This document shows, one piece after another, positions 50,189 through 60,233 of a stretch of DNA of 64,000 bases (within the stretch, counting starts at the first letter, position 1; each line of letters opens with the position of its first letter). A program made the position numbers and the translations under genes. The notes beneath the pieces were generated by a model. The model did no database searches. It saw only the letters and a program-made list of their open reading frames with translations, and was not told the origin of the DNA. Origin of the DNA: an uncultured Pseudohongiella sp. (lineage in GTDB: Bacteria > Pseudomonadota > Gammaproteobacteria > Pseudomonadales > Pseudohongiellaceae); the NCBI GenBank assembly GCA_902531515.1, contig CACAEJ010000008.1:1-64000 (forward strand). The letters run 5' to 3'.

Positions 50189-51217
50189 ATGAAACCCAAG
50201 AGAATCCGGACTTTAGTTCTTTTATTAGTGTCGAACATTTTAGCCATCGGTGGCTATGCGCAACAAAACATCGTACTCCCAGATTATCCGAATAATTACA
50301 CAATGTATGAAAATCTCGTAAATATGCCAGACGGCCGAAGAATGGGCTCCGGCAACGCAATAGACATCGATTCTCAGGGTAACATTTGGGTCTTTGAGCG
50401 ATGCGGAGGCAATCAGGGGGCATGCTCAGAAAACAATGTGGATCCGGTGTTAAAATTCAGCCCCGACGGCGAGGTTTTAACCAGCTTTGGAGCGGGCATG
50501 TTCGTCTGGCCTCACGGAATTATTGTCGACGACGAGGATAACCTCTGGATAATAGACGCAGGTGTAATTGACGGTGAAAAAGGCAATCAAATTTTTAAGT
50601 TCAATCAGCGTGGAGAAATTCTTATTGAGCTGGGACAACCTGGAATTAGAGGCGATAGTCGAGATTTATTTAATGAGCCATCAGATCTTGCAATAGGACC
50701 AGATGGCTCACTTTATGTTATCGACGGTCATATCAGCCCAGACTCTAATCATCGTGTTCTTCATCTAACAGCAGAGGGTGAATACATAGAAGAATGGGGA
50801 TCTCAAGGCTATGGCCCGCTCGAATTTGAAGGCCTTCATGCGATTGCGGTAGATTCTCAAGGAAAAATCTATGTTGGTGATCGGACAAATAATCGCCTGC
50901 AGGTTCTTTCACCATCGGGAGAACTGCTCGCCATTTGGGCCCACTGGGGAAGACCCAGCGGTATAAGAATCCACGACGATATGCTCTATGTGGTCGACTC
51001 AGAGTCAAGAGCTGCAATGGGCCAATATGGGTTTAATCCCGGCTGGCATCGTGGCATTTATGTCGGCACCTTAGACGGAGAAATTACCGACTTCATCCCC
51101 GACCCCAATCCACATGGTGGAACAAGTTTCCCGGAGGGCATTGGCATTGATAATAACGGTGTCATCTGGGGCGCATCTGTGGGTGATCAGAAAGTCACAA
51201 AGTACATGAGAAACTAA
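50189..51217 (+). CDS. Exported NHL-repeat beta-propeller (peptidylglycine alpha-amidating lyase-like); likely start 50189
   Basis: NAIDIDSQGNIWVFERCGGN, PHGIIVDDEDNLWIIDAG, PSDLAIGPDGSLYVIDGH, AIAVDSQGKIYVGDRTNNRLQVLSPSGE. Confidence 0.85.
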   Translation: MKPKRIRTLVLLLVSNILAIGGYAQQNIVLPDYPNNYTMYENLVNMPDGRRMGSGNAIDIDSQGNIWVFERCGGNQGACSENNVDPVLKFSPDGEVLTSFGAGMFVWPHGIIVDDEDNLWIIDAGVIDGEKGNQIFKFNQRGEILIELGQPGIRGDSRDLFNEPSDLAIGPDGSLYVIDGHISPDSNHRVLHLTAEGEYIEEWGSQGYGPLEFEGLHAIAVDSQGKIYVGDRTNNRLQVLSPSGELLAIWAHWGRPSGIRIHDDMLYVVDSESRAAMGQYGFNPGWHRGIYVGTLDGEITDFIPDPNPHGGTSFPEGIGIDNNGVIWGASVGDQKVTKYMRN

Positions 51218-51232
51218 AGAGGTTTCAGCTCG

Positions 51233-51841
51233 ATGGCAGTTATTGCAGAATTTCATTATGACTTTGGTAGCCCCAATTCCTATTTCTGTCATCGGGTAAT
51301 TCCGCAAATTGAGAGAAGAACGGGTATAAAGTTCCAATACGTTCCCATACTCCTGGGCGGTGTTTTCAGATCAACTAATAACAAATCACCAATGGAACAA
51401 TTCGCCGAAGTACTTAACAAGAAAGAGTACTTCGCCCGGGAGACCGAACGTTTTATCCATAAGCACAACATAGATAAATACGTTCGTAACCCCCACTTTC
51501 CCGTTAACACCTTAGCCATCATGCGTGGAGCTTGCTATTCTGCAGGGAAAGATTTCGAAGAAGATTACATAGAGGTAGTCTACCAATCAATGTGGGAGGA
51601 AGGTCTCAAGATGGACGATCCCACTATCATACAAGAAGTATTAAACAAGCACGGCCTTCCTGCAGACGAAATTGTCTCTGGCAGCCAAACTCCCGAGATT
51701 AAACAATTACTCATAGAAAGCACATCTAGCTCTGTTGACAAGGGAAACTTTGGCTCGCCAACATTTTTCGTTCAAGGGGAGATGTTCTTTGGAAAAGATC
51801 GACTAGAACAAGTAGAGGAAGAAATAATACGACTCAGCTAG
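51233..51841 (+). CDS. DsbA-family / 2-hydroxychromene-2-carboxylate isomerase-like protein
   Basis: FHYDFGSPNSYFCHRVIPQIERRTGIKFQYVPILLGGVFRSTNNKSP; GNFGSPTFFVQGEMFFGKDRLEQVEE. Confidence 0.88.
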   Translation: MAVIAEFHYDFGSPNSYFCHRVIPQIERRTGIKFQYVPILLGGVFRSTNNKSPMEQFAEVLNKKEYFARETERFIHKHNIDKYVRNPHFPVNTLAIMRGACYSAGKDFEEDYIEVVYQSMWEEGLKMDDPTIIQEVLNKHGLPADEIVSGSQTPEIKQLLIESTSSSVDKGNFGSPTFFVQGEMFFGKDRLEQVEEEIIRLS

Positions 51842-51842
51842 A

Positions 51843-52454
51843 TTATTGTGTTCGATCAAAATACCGAACCAACTCAATAGGCTCCCCGAATGATAGCGGC
51901 TGGATGATCATCTCTATCCGAAGGCGATCACCTCCTTCGACTAGACTATAAGTCTCGATTGTGTAGCCCCCGTCTCGCGGACGGGCTTCTACTACTAACG
52001 TTTGATCTTCAAAGCTTCCCTCCGACCAATCAGTTCCACCACCTTCATAAAAATCGTTTGCCGTGCTCCTTCTTCGCCGTCCATCTGTATGAAAAACTCG
52101 AAGATAACTATCTTCATAAGTGAACCTAATTTCAGGGTCGGAATACTCTATGGTCAAAACGTCGTCGTATGATAAGCGATCGTAAAGCTCATGCTCAGGA
52201 GGACCTCCGCGATAAAAATCTTCTTCTCTGTTAAAGAAACCTCGGCCTCCCTCACCCCCGGCGGCCTCTATGGCTTCCTCTACTTGGTCGTCTGTGTCAT
52301 CACTCAAATCGTCATTTATAAGCCAGTGTCCAACAAAATTGACTTGAATTGATGACTCCTGAGAGGAACTGGCAGTCGAAAATCCTTCGAGTATTAGCCA
52401 CGTTGTGACTGCCAAAGCCGAGACAACTTTGAGGGTTCCAAAAACAGTACGCAT
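51843..52454 (-). CDS. Exported hypothetical protein
   Basis: Signal peptide; VNFVGHWLINDDLSDDTDDQVEEAI. Confidence 0.6.
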   Translation of the reverse strand: MRTVFGTLKVVSALAVTTWLILEGFSTASSSQESSIQVNFVGHWLINDDLSDDTDDQVEEAIEAAGGEGGRGFFNREEDFYRGGPPEHELYDRLSYDDVLTIEYSDPEIRFTYEDSYLRVFHTDGRRRRSTANDFYEGGGTDWSEGSFEDQTLVVEARPRDGGYTIETYSLVEGGDRLRIEMIIQPLSFGEPIELVRYFDRTQ

Positions 52455-52459
52455 GATCC

Positions 52460-53353
52460 CTAACCCTTAACTTCTCGTCGCCACGCCGCTATCGCTCGAC
52501 CAATCTCGTCTGGAGAGTCTTCTTGAAGAAAGTGGTTACCTTTAACAGTTACTTCTTTTTGATTCGGCCAAGATCGACAAAACTCTCTCTGTTCGCCTAT
52601 AAGAATCGCCCCCGGATCCGCATTGACAAATAACTTAGGGATATTGGATTGAGAAAGCCATTTAGCGTAGTCGCCCACCAATTCTTCAACTTCGGCGGGT
52701 TCACCTTCGATAGGGATCTGTCTAGGCCAAGTCAAGGTAGGACGCCTGTCTTCTCCCTCTTCAACAAATGGCTTTCTATAAACATTCATTTCTTCTTCGG
52801 ACAACTTACGAAGAATAGAGCCAGGAAGAACTTTTTCGACAAAGACATTTTTATTGAGAACCATTTCTTCTCCGGCTTGAGATCTAAACCCTTGAAACAC
52901 TCCTCGAGCGGCATCAGGCCACTGATCCCAAGTTACCGGCATGACGATGGCCTCCATATAAGCAATTCCCACCACAGATTCTCGATGACGGTTAGCCCAA
53001 TCAAAACCTAATGCTGACCCCCAGTCATGAATCACAAATGTCACATTTTTTTCAACGCCAATAGCCTCAAGGGCAGCATCCCAATAAGTCCGATGTTCCA
53101 AAAGGGTATACCGATCAGGTCCTGAATTTTCCAACTTGTCTGAATCACCCATCCCTATCAGGTCAATAGCAATGCACCGACCCTGATCGGACAGGTGGGG
53201 CATTATATTTCGCCATAAATAGGATGAGGTCGGATTTCCATGCTGAAATATTATGGGATCCCCTTCCCCCATTTCTACATAGCTCATTGTTTTCCCTTTC
53301 ACAGAAACTGTTTTTTTTGCATGCTCAAGCGCACTGATCATCTTCTTCCCCAT
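52460..53353 (-). CDS. Haloalkane dehalogenase (LinB/DhaA-like)
   Basis: [19 protein letters not shown] (halide-binding Asn), [17 protein letters not shown] (nucleophile Asp followed by Trp), [22 protein letters not shown]. Confidence 0.88.
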   Translation of the reverse strand: MGKKMISALEHAKKTVSVKGKTMSYVEMGEGDPIIFQHGNPTSSYLWRNIMPHLSDQGRCIAIDLIGMGDSDKLENSGPDRYTLLEHRTYWDAALEAIGVEKNVTFVIHDWGSALGFDWANRHRESVVGIAYMEAIVMPVTWDQWPDAARGVFQGFRSQAGEEMVLNKNVFVEKVLPGSILRKLSEEEMNVYRKPFVEEGEDRRPTLTWPRQIPIEGEPAEVEELVGDYAKWLSQSNIPKLFVNADPGAILIGEQREFCRSWPNQKEVTVKGNHFLQEDSPDEIGRAIAAWRREVKG

Positions 53354-53568
53354 TCAAAATACAAAGAGCGAAGAGAATAAACCTCCCTTTTGGCGCTGTC
53401 TAGCTTAAAGCCCACCAGCTGCTGAAGGGAATATTGTGCATTTATCTTATTCAGTAAAACTTGCCAGGCTTAGGGACTGATTTTCGATTTGATCATCCAC
53501 CTAATTATCCGATATGCTCCTCTTCCGCTTTACTTGCAGAACTAGTCCAAAATATGGGGGAATAATCC

Positions 53569-55203
53569 ATGACCATGCAGAATACACCTCTACTGATGTC
53601 CCGTATCTTAGGCCGTGGCGCCCTCCTAGATCCAGAGGTCGACGTCGTCACTCAGCAAATTAACGGCACTCATCGACAGACCTTAGGGAAAACCTGGGTC
53701 AGGGCAAACCAAGTCGCTAACGCTTTGCATGCTCATGGCATCAAAATCGGAGATCGAGTTGGTAGCTTTATGTGGAATAACTATTACCACTTAGAGCTCT
53801 ATCAAGGGGTGCCTTCTATGGGCTCTGTCCTTCATACTTTGAATATCAGACTGTCTACAGCTGACTTGGAATACATAATAAACCATGCGGGGGATAAAGT
53901 TATCTTCGCTGATGAAGATCTCCTGCCGCTTTTAGAACCTCTATGGGGGAAAATTCCATGTGTGGAATTATTGGTAATTTGTCGACACGGCGAAAATGGT
54001 GAAAGTTCATTTGAGAATCAGATTGATTATGATGACTTCATCAGGGGTCAACCAGAGAGTTATGACTGGCCGGATATCGATGAAACAGCACCGATGGGCC
54101 TTTGCTACACCTCTGGCACTACAGGCAAACCCAAGGGAGTCATGTATACTAACCGATCAACATACCTCCACACTCTTGTAGAATCTTTACCGGATGCTTT
54201 AGGTCTTTCTAGCTTAGATTCCCTTCTTGGCATTGTGCCAATGTTCCACGCAATGGGATGGGGTCTCCCTTACGCCGCCTCTATGCTCGGTTGCAAGCAA
54301 GTGATGCCCCACCGTTTCATGGTGCCAGAGGTATTCCTGAACTTAATGCAGGACGAGGAGGTAACAATTTCTGCAGGGGTTCCAACAATTTGGCAAGGCG
54401 TCCGGGCAGAGCTTGAAGCCAATGAGGGTAAATATGATCTAAGCAAACTTGGCCGACTTACTTGCGGCGGATCAGCTCCCCCGGTTGAGATGATGCGCTG
54501 GTACTGGGAAAGTTACAAAGTCGAGATGATTCAGGGATGGGGGATGACCGAGACGAATCCACTTGGAACTGTTTCTCGAAAAGTGGCAAAACACTCACAT
54601 CTTGGCACTACCGAAGACGAGCAATTTGAGAATATTGCTAAAGCCGGTCTCGCGATGCCAAGCCTAGACATAGAAATTTTTGACGAAAACTGGAATGCGT
54701 TACCCCACGACGGTGAGGCAGTCGGTGAGCTTTGCATAAAAGGGCCATGGATCGCATCCGAATATTATAATGATCCGCAACCGGATAAATTTCATGATGG
54801 ATGGTTGGTAACAGGCGATGTTGCGAAAATCGATTCGCAGCAGTACGTCATGATTGCCGATAGATCAAAAGATCTTATTAAATCTGGCGGGGAATGGATA
54901 TCATCAGTTGATTTAGAAAATCATATCGTTGCCATGCCGGGCGTTGCGCAGGCTGCGGTAGTAGCTCGACCGCATCCAAAATGGGATGAACGCCCTGTAG
55001 CTTTAGTCATAATGAATGAAGGCTCCGAGCTCAATCCAGAGGCCGTGATCGACCACTGCAGCAGTATCTTTGCGAAATGGCAACTTCCAGACGAAATCAT
55101 TGAGGCAACGAATATACCATTAACTTCGACGGGTAAAATCGATAAGAAAGCGATAAGAGCGCAGCTAGATGAAGAGGGTTATCAACTACCAGACTTGAGA
55201 TAA
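53569..55203 (+). CDS. AMP-binding acyl-CoA ligase
   Basis: LCYTSGTTGKPKGVMYTNRS; GWGMTETNPLGTV; DRSKDLIKSGGEWISSVDLEN. Confidence 0.95.
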   Translation: MTMQNTPLLMSRILGRGALLDPEVDVVTQQINGTHRQTLGKTWVRANQVANALHAHGIKIGDRVGSFMWNNYYHLELYQGVPSMGSVLHTLNIRLSTADLEYIINHAGDKVIFADEDLLPLLEPLWGKIPCVELLVICRHGENGESSFENQIDYDDFIRGQPESYDWPDIDETAPMGLCYTSGTTGKPKGVMYTNRSTYLHTLVESLPDALGLSSLDSLLGIVPMFHAMGWGLPYAASMLGCKQVMPHRFMVPEVFLNLMQDEEVTISAGVPTIWQGVRAELEANEGKYDLSKLGRLTCGGSAPPVEMMRWYWESYKVEMIQGWGMTETNPLGTVSRKVAKHSHLGTTEDEQFENIAKAGLAMPSLDIEIFDENWNALPHDGEAVGELCIKGPWIASEYYNDPQPDKFHDGWLVTGDVAKIDSQQYVMIADRSKDLIKSGGEWISSVDLENHIVAMPGVAQAAVVARPHPKWDERPVALVIMNEGSELNPEAVIDHCSSIFAKWQLPDEIIEATNIPLTSTGKIDKKAIRAQLDEEGYQLPDLR

Positions 55204-55230
55204 TCGATAAAAGAGGTAAGGGAAGATTTA

Positions 55231-56397
55231 CTAAATCTCTCTTGCAATAAGCATCTTCATGATCTCATTACTACCACCATAGATTTTTTGCACCCGACTA
55301 TCGGCGTACATTTTCGCGATTGGATACTCCATCATGTACCCATAACCACCAAAAAACTGGAGACACTCGTCAATAATTTCGCATTGCTTTTGAGTAGTCC
55401 ACCACTTAGCCATCGCAGCCGTTGCTCCATCCAATTTACCATCAGCGAGTTTCATAGCGCACTGGTCTACGAAGGTTCGAGCAAGCTTTGCTTCAGTAAA
55501 TCTTTCAGCCAACTTGAATTGCGTATTTTGAAAGTCCAGAATCCTCTTTCCAAACGCTTTACGCTCTTTGACGTATTCAGAAGTAATTTGCAAAGCAGAC
55601 TCTATTACAGCGCAGGCGCCCGCAGCAATAATCAAACGCTCCTGAGGAAGTTGTTCCATTAACTGAATGAAACCTTTCCCTTCACCAACACCTAAGAGAT
55701 TTTCTGGTGGAACGGCGACATCGTCAAAAAATAATTCTGCAGTGTCTTGTGCCTTCATACCTAACTTTTCTAGATTGCGGCCTCGCTTAAAACCGCCAGC
55801 CTCTTCAACATTCTCTGTTTCAAGCATTATGAGTGATACGCCTTTAGCTGCCTCACTCGGGTCAGTTTTTGCGACAACACAGATCAAGTTAGCCGTCATT
55901 CCGTTTGTTATAAACGTCTTCTGTCCATTTAATCGATAGTCACCACTTCCATTTTTTATCGCCGTTGTTGCTACGGATTGCAGATCTGAACCTGTTCCTG
56001 GTTCAGACATCGCAATGGCTGAAACAAGTTCACCACTAGCCATTTTCGGTAGCCACTTTGCCTTTTGTTCCTCGGTTCCATATGAATTGATGTAGTGAGC
56101 AACTATTCCCGAGTGCACCCCATTACCAAACCCGGTTACATGAGCATAAGCTAACTCCTCAACGAGGACCATTTCGTGTTTAAAATTACCTCCGCCGCCA
56201 CCCCATTCCTCAGGAATCGATGCGCAAAGTAATCCCGACTCTCCCGCTTTTAACCAGGCATCTCGGTCAACAAAACCCTGCTTTTCCCATTTTTTTGTAA
56301 CTGGCGAGAATTCCTTTTCAATAAATTTACGTACTGCATCGCGCATGATAGAGAGCTCTTCGTCCATCCAAGGCGACTGTTCTTTTTCTAGTAACAT
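55231..56397 (-). CDS. Acyl-CoA dehydrogenase
   Basis: IAMSEPGTGSDLQSVATTA; LPQERLIIAAGACAVIESAL; FFGGYGYMMEYPIAKMYADSRVQKIYGGSNEIMKMLI. Confidence 0.95.
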   Translation of the reverse strand: MLLEKEQSPWMDEELSIMRDAVRKFIEKEFSPVTKKWEKQGFVDRDAWLKAGESGLLCASIPEEWGGGGGNFKHEMVLVEELAYAHVTGFGNGVHSGIVAHYINSYGTEEQKAKWLPKMASGELVSAIAMSEPGTGSDLQSVATTAIKNGSGDYRLNGQKTFITNGMTANLICVVAKTDPSEAAKGVSLIMLETENVEEAGGFKRGRNLEKLGMKAQDTAELFFDDVAVPPENLLGVGEGKGFIQLMEQLPQERLIIAAGACAVIESALQITSEYVKERKAFGKRILDFQNTQFKLAERFTEAKLARTFVDQCAMKLADGKLDGATAAMAKWWTTQKQCEIIDECLQFFGGYGYMMEYPIAKMYADSRVQKIYGGSNEIMKMLIAREI

Positions 56398-56408
56398 TAT
56401 CCCCCCTT

Positions 56409-57596
56409 CTACTTAGGTAGTTGGTCCATCCGCTCTATGATCATTGCATTTGCTGTACCACCACCCTCACAAATTGCGACAAGCCCGTACCGAGCAGATC
56501 TGCGCTCTAGCTCGTTAACCAGGGTTGTCATCAGTTTCGCGCCTGTTCCTCCTAATGGGTGTCCCAAGGCCTGCGCGCCGCCATTAACATTCAACTTCTC
56601 TTCGTTCGCATGCATGGCTTTTGCCCATGCGAGCGGCACTGAACCAAATGCCTCATTGATCTCATACAAGTCTATATCATCAATCTCTAGCCCTGCTTTT
56701 TCCAAAACCTTTGTGCTCGCCGGAATTGGCCCCTCCAACATCATCACTGGGTCAGAGCCCACAACAGCCAAAGAATGAATTTTGGCGCGCACTGGTAGAT
56801 TATATTTTTCAATAGCATCTCGGTTAGCAACCATAACTGCAGCAGCTCCATCACTTATTTGACTCGCAGTTCCGGCGGTAATAACTCCACCCTCTCTCAA
56901 AGGATTAAGTCCTTGCATATTCTCTAGAGAAGCATCAAACCGAATACCTTCGTCAATTTTATGGACATCCGAGGTTCCATCTTCAAGTTTGATATTCAAG
57001 GGCACTATTTCCTTTTCAAATAATCCACTATTCGTGGCCTGAGATGCCTTTTCATGACTCTTGAGTCCGAAAGCGTCAAGTTCACCTCGGGTAATGCCAT
57101 ACTTTTCTGCGAGCAACTCTGCACCATCAAACTGCGAGAACTGAATCCCTGGATACTGCAGCTCTAATCTCTCCCCCTTTGGAGTTCCTCTGCCATGCTC
57201 TAGTCCGTCTCGGATGTTTGAACCAATTTCGACGGTACTCATGGCCTCAACCCCGCCACAAATAATGACATCCTGAGTACCTGACATTACAGCCTGTGCA
57301 CCAAACTGGATGGCTTGCAGTGATGAACCACACTGACGGTCTACCGTAGTTCCGGGTACTTCCAAATCCAACCTGGAAGACATTGCAACATTGCGGCCAA
57401 GATTACCGGCCTGAGCCCCTATCTGACTTACAACTCCAAAAATAACATCATCAACTCCATTTGATGGTACTCCCGTTTGATCTAGCAACTCGTCAACGAC
57501 AATAGCACCCATATCGACTGGATGAAGACCACTTAGTCTTCCCTTCTTTCTTCCGGTTGCCGTCCTAATCGCACCTACAATATACGCTTCACTCAT
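56409..57596 (-). CDS. Thiolase / acetyl-CoA C-acetyltransferase
   Basis: TTVDRQCGSSLQAIQFGAQAV; NVNGGAQALGHPLGGTGAKLMTTLVNEL; AICEGGGTANAMIIER. Confidence 0.95.
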   Translation of the reverse strand: MSEAYIVGAIRTATGRKKGRLSGLHPVDMGAIVVDELLDQTGVPSNGVDDVIFGVVSQIGAQAGNLGRNVAMSSRLDLEVPGTTVDRQCGSSLQAIQFGAQAVMSGTQDVIICGGVEAMSTVEIGSNIRDGLEHGRGTPKGERLELQYPGIQFSQFDGAELLAEKYGITRGELDAFGLKSHEKASQATNSGLFEKEIVPLNIKLEDGTSDVHKIDEGIRFDASLENMQGLNPLREGGVITAGTASQISDGAAAVMVANRDAIEKYNLPVRAKIHSLAVVGSDPVMMLEGPIPASTKVLEKAGLEIDDIDLYEINEAFGSVPLAWAKAMHANEEKLNVNGGAQALGHPLGGTGAKLMTTLVNELERRSARYGLVAICEGGGTANAMIIERMDQLPK

Positions 57597-57654
57597 TCAA
57601 AATCACCTCGATAAATTCTTTGTTCTATACTCAAGATCAACCATTTTTTAAACC

Positions 57655-58425
57655 CTAAATTGCTGGCATACGAATACCTGCATCTAATCGAATTACTTCT
57701 CCATTTAAGTAACTACAATTGACGATGTGAGCTACTTCCTCAGCAAATTCTTTTGGATTACCTAATCTTTTCGGAAATTGCGTTATGGCGATCAGTGGCT
57801 CTTTCACCTCGTCTGGAGCACCAGCAAGGAGAGGAGTTTCAAAGATACCTGGCGCTATAGTAACAACCCTTATACCTCTTTTCGCTAAATCCCGTGCAAT
57901 AGGCAAAGTCATCGATACGATACCTCCTTTGCTTGCAGCATATCCTGCTTGGCCTGTTTGACCATCAAAGGCCGCAATCGAAGCAACGTTTACAATGACA
58001 CCCCTCTCTTGATCTTCGGTTTGTGGTTCATTGAGTTGCATAGTCTCTGCGCATAGCCGAAGCACATTAAAAGTCCCAATTAGATTGACTCTGACTATGT
58101 GCTCAAACTTTTCAAGAGGCATAGGCCCTTCACGACCAACGGTCCTAGCGGCACCGCCAATCCCTGCAGAATTAACATTGATATGAATCGAGCCAAAAGC
58201 AGAAATGGCTGCTAGGATTCCTTTCTTTACAGCAACTTCATCCGACACATCTCCCGTATGCCATCTCGCTTTATCTCCGAATTCCTTGGATACCGACTCT
58301 AGTTCTGCTCCATTCATATCGAACAGAAAGACATTTGCGCCAGCTGCGACAAAGTTGCGTGCAGTTGCCAATCCTAAACCCGATGCTCCACCTGTGATAA
58401 AAGCTGTTTTATTGGACAGTTCCAT
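57655..58425 (-). CDS. SDR, 3-hydroxyacyl-CoA dehydrogenase type-2-like
   Basis: AFITGGASGLGLATARNFVAAGANVFLFD; VNVASIAAFDGQTGQAGYAASKGGIVSMTLPIARDLA. Confidence 0.92.
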   Translation of the reverse strand: MELSNKTAFITGGASGLGLATARNFVAAGANVFLFDMNGAELESVSKEFGDKARWHTGDVSDEVAVKKGILAAISAFGSIHINVNSAGIGGAARTVGREGPMPLEKFEHIVRVNLIGTFNVLRLCAETMQLNEPQTEDQERGVIVNVASIAAFDGQTGQAGYAASKGGIVSMTLPIARDLAKRGIRVVTIAPGIFETPLLAGAPDEVKEPLIAITQFPKRLGNPKEFAEEVAHIVNCSYLNGEVIRLDAGIRMPAI

Positions 58426-58606
58426 AATTGTAACGTCACCTATAATCTTTAGCCTGTGCTGCTAGAATAATCGATCGCTATTTAAAAGTGAAACAGAGCC
58501 TAAAACAGAGAGAGTCTAGTCTACTAATTTCACTATGCTGAATCCTATATTTTATTCATCCGATACACTATGATTTCGACTACAAGAAACTTTGAGGGAA
58601 TGATTT

Positions 58607-59734
58607 ATGGGACCTTTAGCGGGAATGAAAGTGGTTGAAATGGCTGCCATCGGACCAGTGCCATTTTGTGCAATGATGCTCTCCGATATGGGAGCTGACG
58701 TAATACGAATCGATCGTTTAAAGCAGAAAGGGTCGGGTCACCGAGCTAATGTCCTTTACCGGGGAAGGAAATCAATCGCAGTTGATCTCAAAGACCCGCA
58801 AGGAGTAGATATCGCAATGAAATTAATAAACAAATGCGATGCTGTCATTGAAGGGTTCCGTCCAGGGGTAATGGAGCGTTTAGGTCTAGGGCCCGAAATA
58901 TGCCTTAACCAAAACCCAAAACTTGTGTACGGCCGAATGACCGGCTGGGGTCAACAAGGCAAACTTTCTCAAGCTGCAGGTCACGACATCAACTATATCT
59001 CTCTTGCCGGAGCGTTAGGTTCTATGGGTTACCCGGACCGACCACCAACTCCTCCTCTTAATTTAATTGGAGACTTTGGAGGTGGCGCAATGTATTTATT
59101 AAGTGGCGTCCTAGCGGCCCTTCTGGAGAGACAGTCCTCTGGAAAAGGACAAGTCATCGACGCTGCCATGACCGATGGAACGGCAAGTCTGCTCAGTGGC
59201 TTTTATGGAATGATGGCTATGGGTATGTGGACTACTGATCGCTATAAAAACCGACTTGACGGTGGTGCATTTTATTATGGTAGTTACGAATGCGCAGACG
59301 GTAAGCATATATCATTGGGGTCCCTGGAGCCTCAATTCTACGCACTTCTCCTTGAAAAATGCGGCATTGAGGACGAAAGTTTCGACGAACAGTTGGACCA
59401 AGAAACTTGGCCCCTAAAAAGACAGAAAATGGAAGCGATATTTAAAACAAAAACGAGAAATCAATGGTGTGGGATTCTAGAGGGGACAGACGTATGTTTC
59501 GCTCCTGTACTAGATCTTAAAGAGGCGCCAGATCACCCACACAATAAAGAAAGAAATACGTTCGTAAATTTTGAAGGTATCACTCAGCCAGCGCCCGCCC
59601 CTAGGTTTAGCCGTACACAAGGCACTATTCAGTCTTCAGCAAATTTAACTGGTGAAAATTCTGAAGAAATACTTGAGAAATGGGGCTTCACAAGCGACCA
59701 AATCAGTAATCTGCGCAAAAAATGCGTAATTTAG
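58607..59734 (+). CDS. CaiB/BaiF CoA-transferase family (alpha-methylacyl-CoA racemase-like)
   Basis: MGPLAGMKVVEMAAIGPVPFCAMMLSDMGADVIRIDR; GRKSIAVDLKDPQG; GHDINYISLAGAL. Confidence 0.93.
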   Translation: MGPLAGMKVVEMAAIGPVPFCAMMLSDMGADVIRIDRLKQKGSGHRANVLYRGRKSIAVDLKDPQGVDIAMKLINKCDAVIEGFRPGVMERLGLGPEICLNQNPKLVYGRMTGWGQQGKLSQAAGHDINYISLAGALGSMGYPDRPPTPPLNLIGDFGGGAMYLLSGVLAALLERQSSGKGQVIDAAMTDGTASLLSGFYGMMAMGMWTTDRYKNRLDGGAFYYGSYECADGKHISLGSLEPQFYALLLEKCGIEDESFDEQLDQETWPLKRQKMEAIFKTKTRNQWCGILEGTDVCFAPVLDLKEAPDHPHNKERNTFVNFEGITQPAPAPRFSRTQGTIQSSANLTGENSEEILEKWGFTSDQISNLRKKCVI

Positions 59735-59876
59735 AAATCTTGTAGCTGAGCAGTGTAATAATTTTGATGGATAGGCCTTGCAAATTTTATTGAAAGCTGC
59801 GTCGTAAGCGTTGAATAATTGGTGTTCGACCCTATATCTGTATATGATGTACAAAATTTAAGGAGTAGTCCTAAGC

Positions 59877-60221
59877 ATGATAATGGTACAAAGCACCTTT
59901 AAATTGAATCTAGAGAACAAAGAGTCGGTCATGGATCTTATGAAGGAGATGGTGCGTCTGTGTCGGAAAGAACATGGGTGTATGAGTTATGAGTACTATG
60001 AGGGTATCACCGATTCTTGCCAAGTAATATTGCTTCAAGAGTGGAAGAACGCAGACTGCCTTCAAGAACATTATAGAACCGAGCATATGGCTGATTTTCT
60101 TGAAAAGTTGAACGATTATTTGGCCAGTCCTGTGACCACAAGATCCTACGTGTCTCCAGAGTCAAAAATCTCGACTCCAACTGTGAGTGAGAAGCGAAAA
60201 CCTGAACAAACCCTCCACTGA
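59877..60221 (+). CDS. Antibiotic biosynthesis monooxygenase (ABM)-type protein
   Basis: FKLNLENKESVMDLMKEMVRLCRKEHGCMSYEYYEGITDSCQVILLQEWKNADCLQEHYRTEHMADF. Confidence 0.85.
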   Translation: MIMVQSTFKLNLENKESVMDLMKEMVRLCRKEHGCMSYEYYEGITDSCQVILLQEWKNADCLQEHYRTEHMADFLEKLNDYLASPVTTRSYVSPESKISTPTVSEKRKPEQTLH

Positions 60222-60233
60222 AGGAAAATACTC

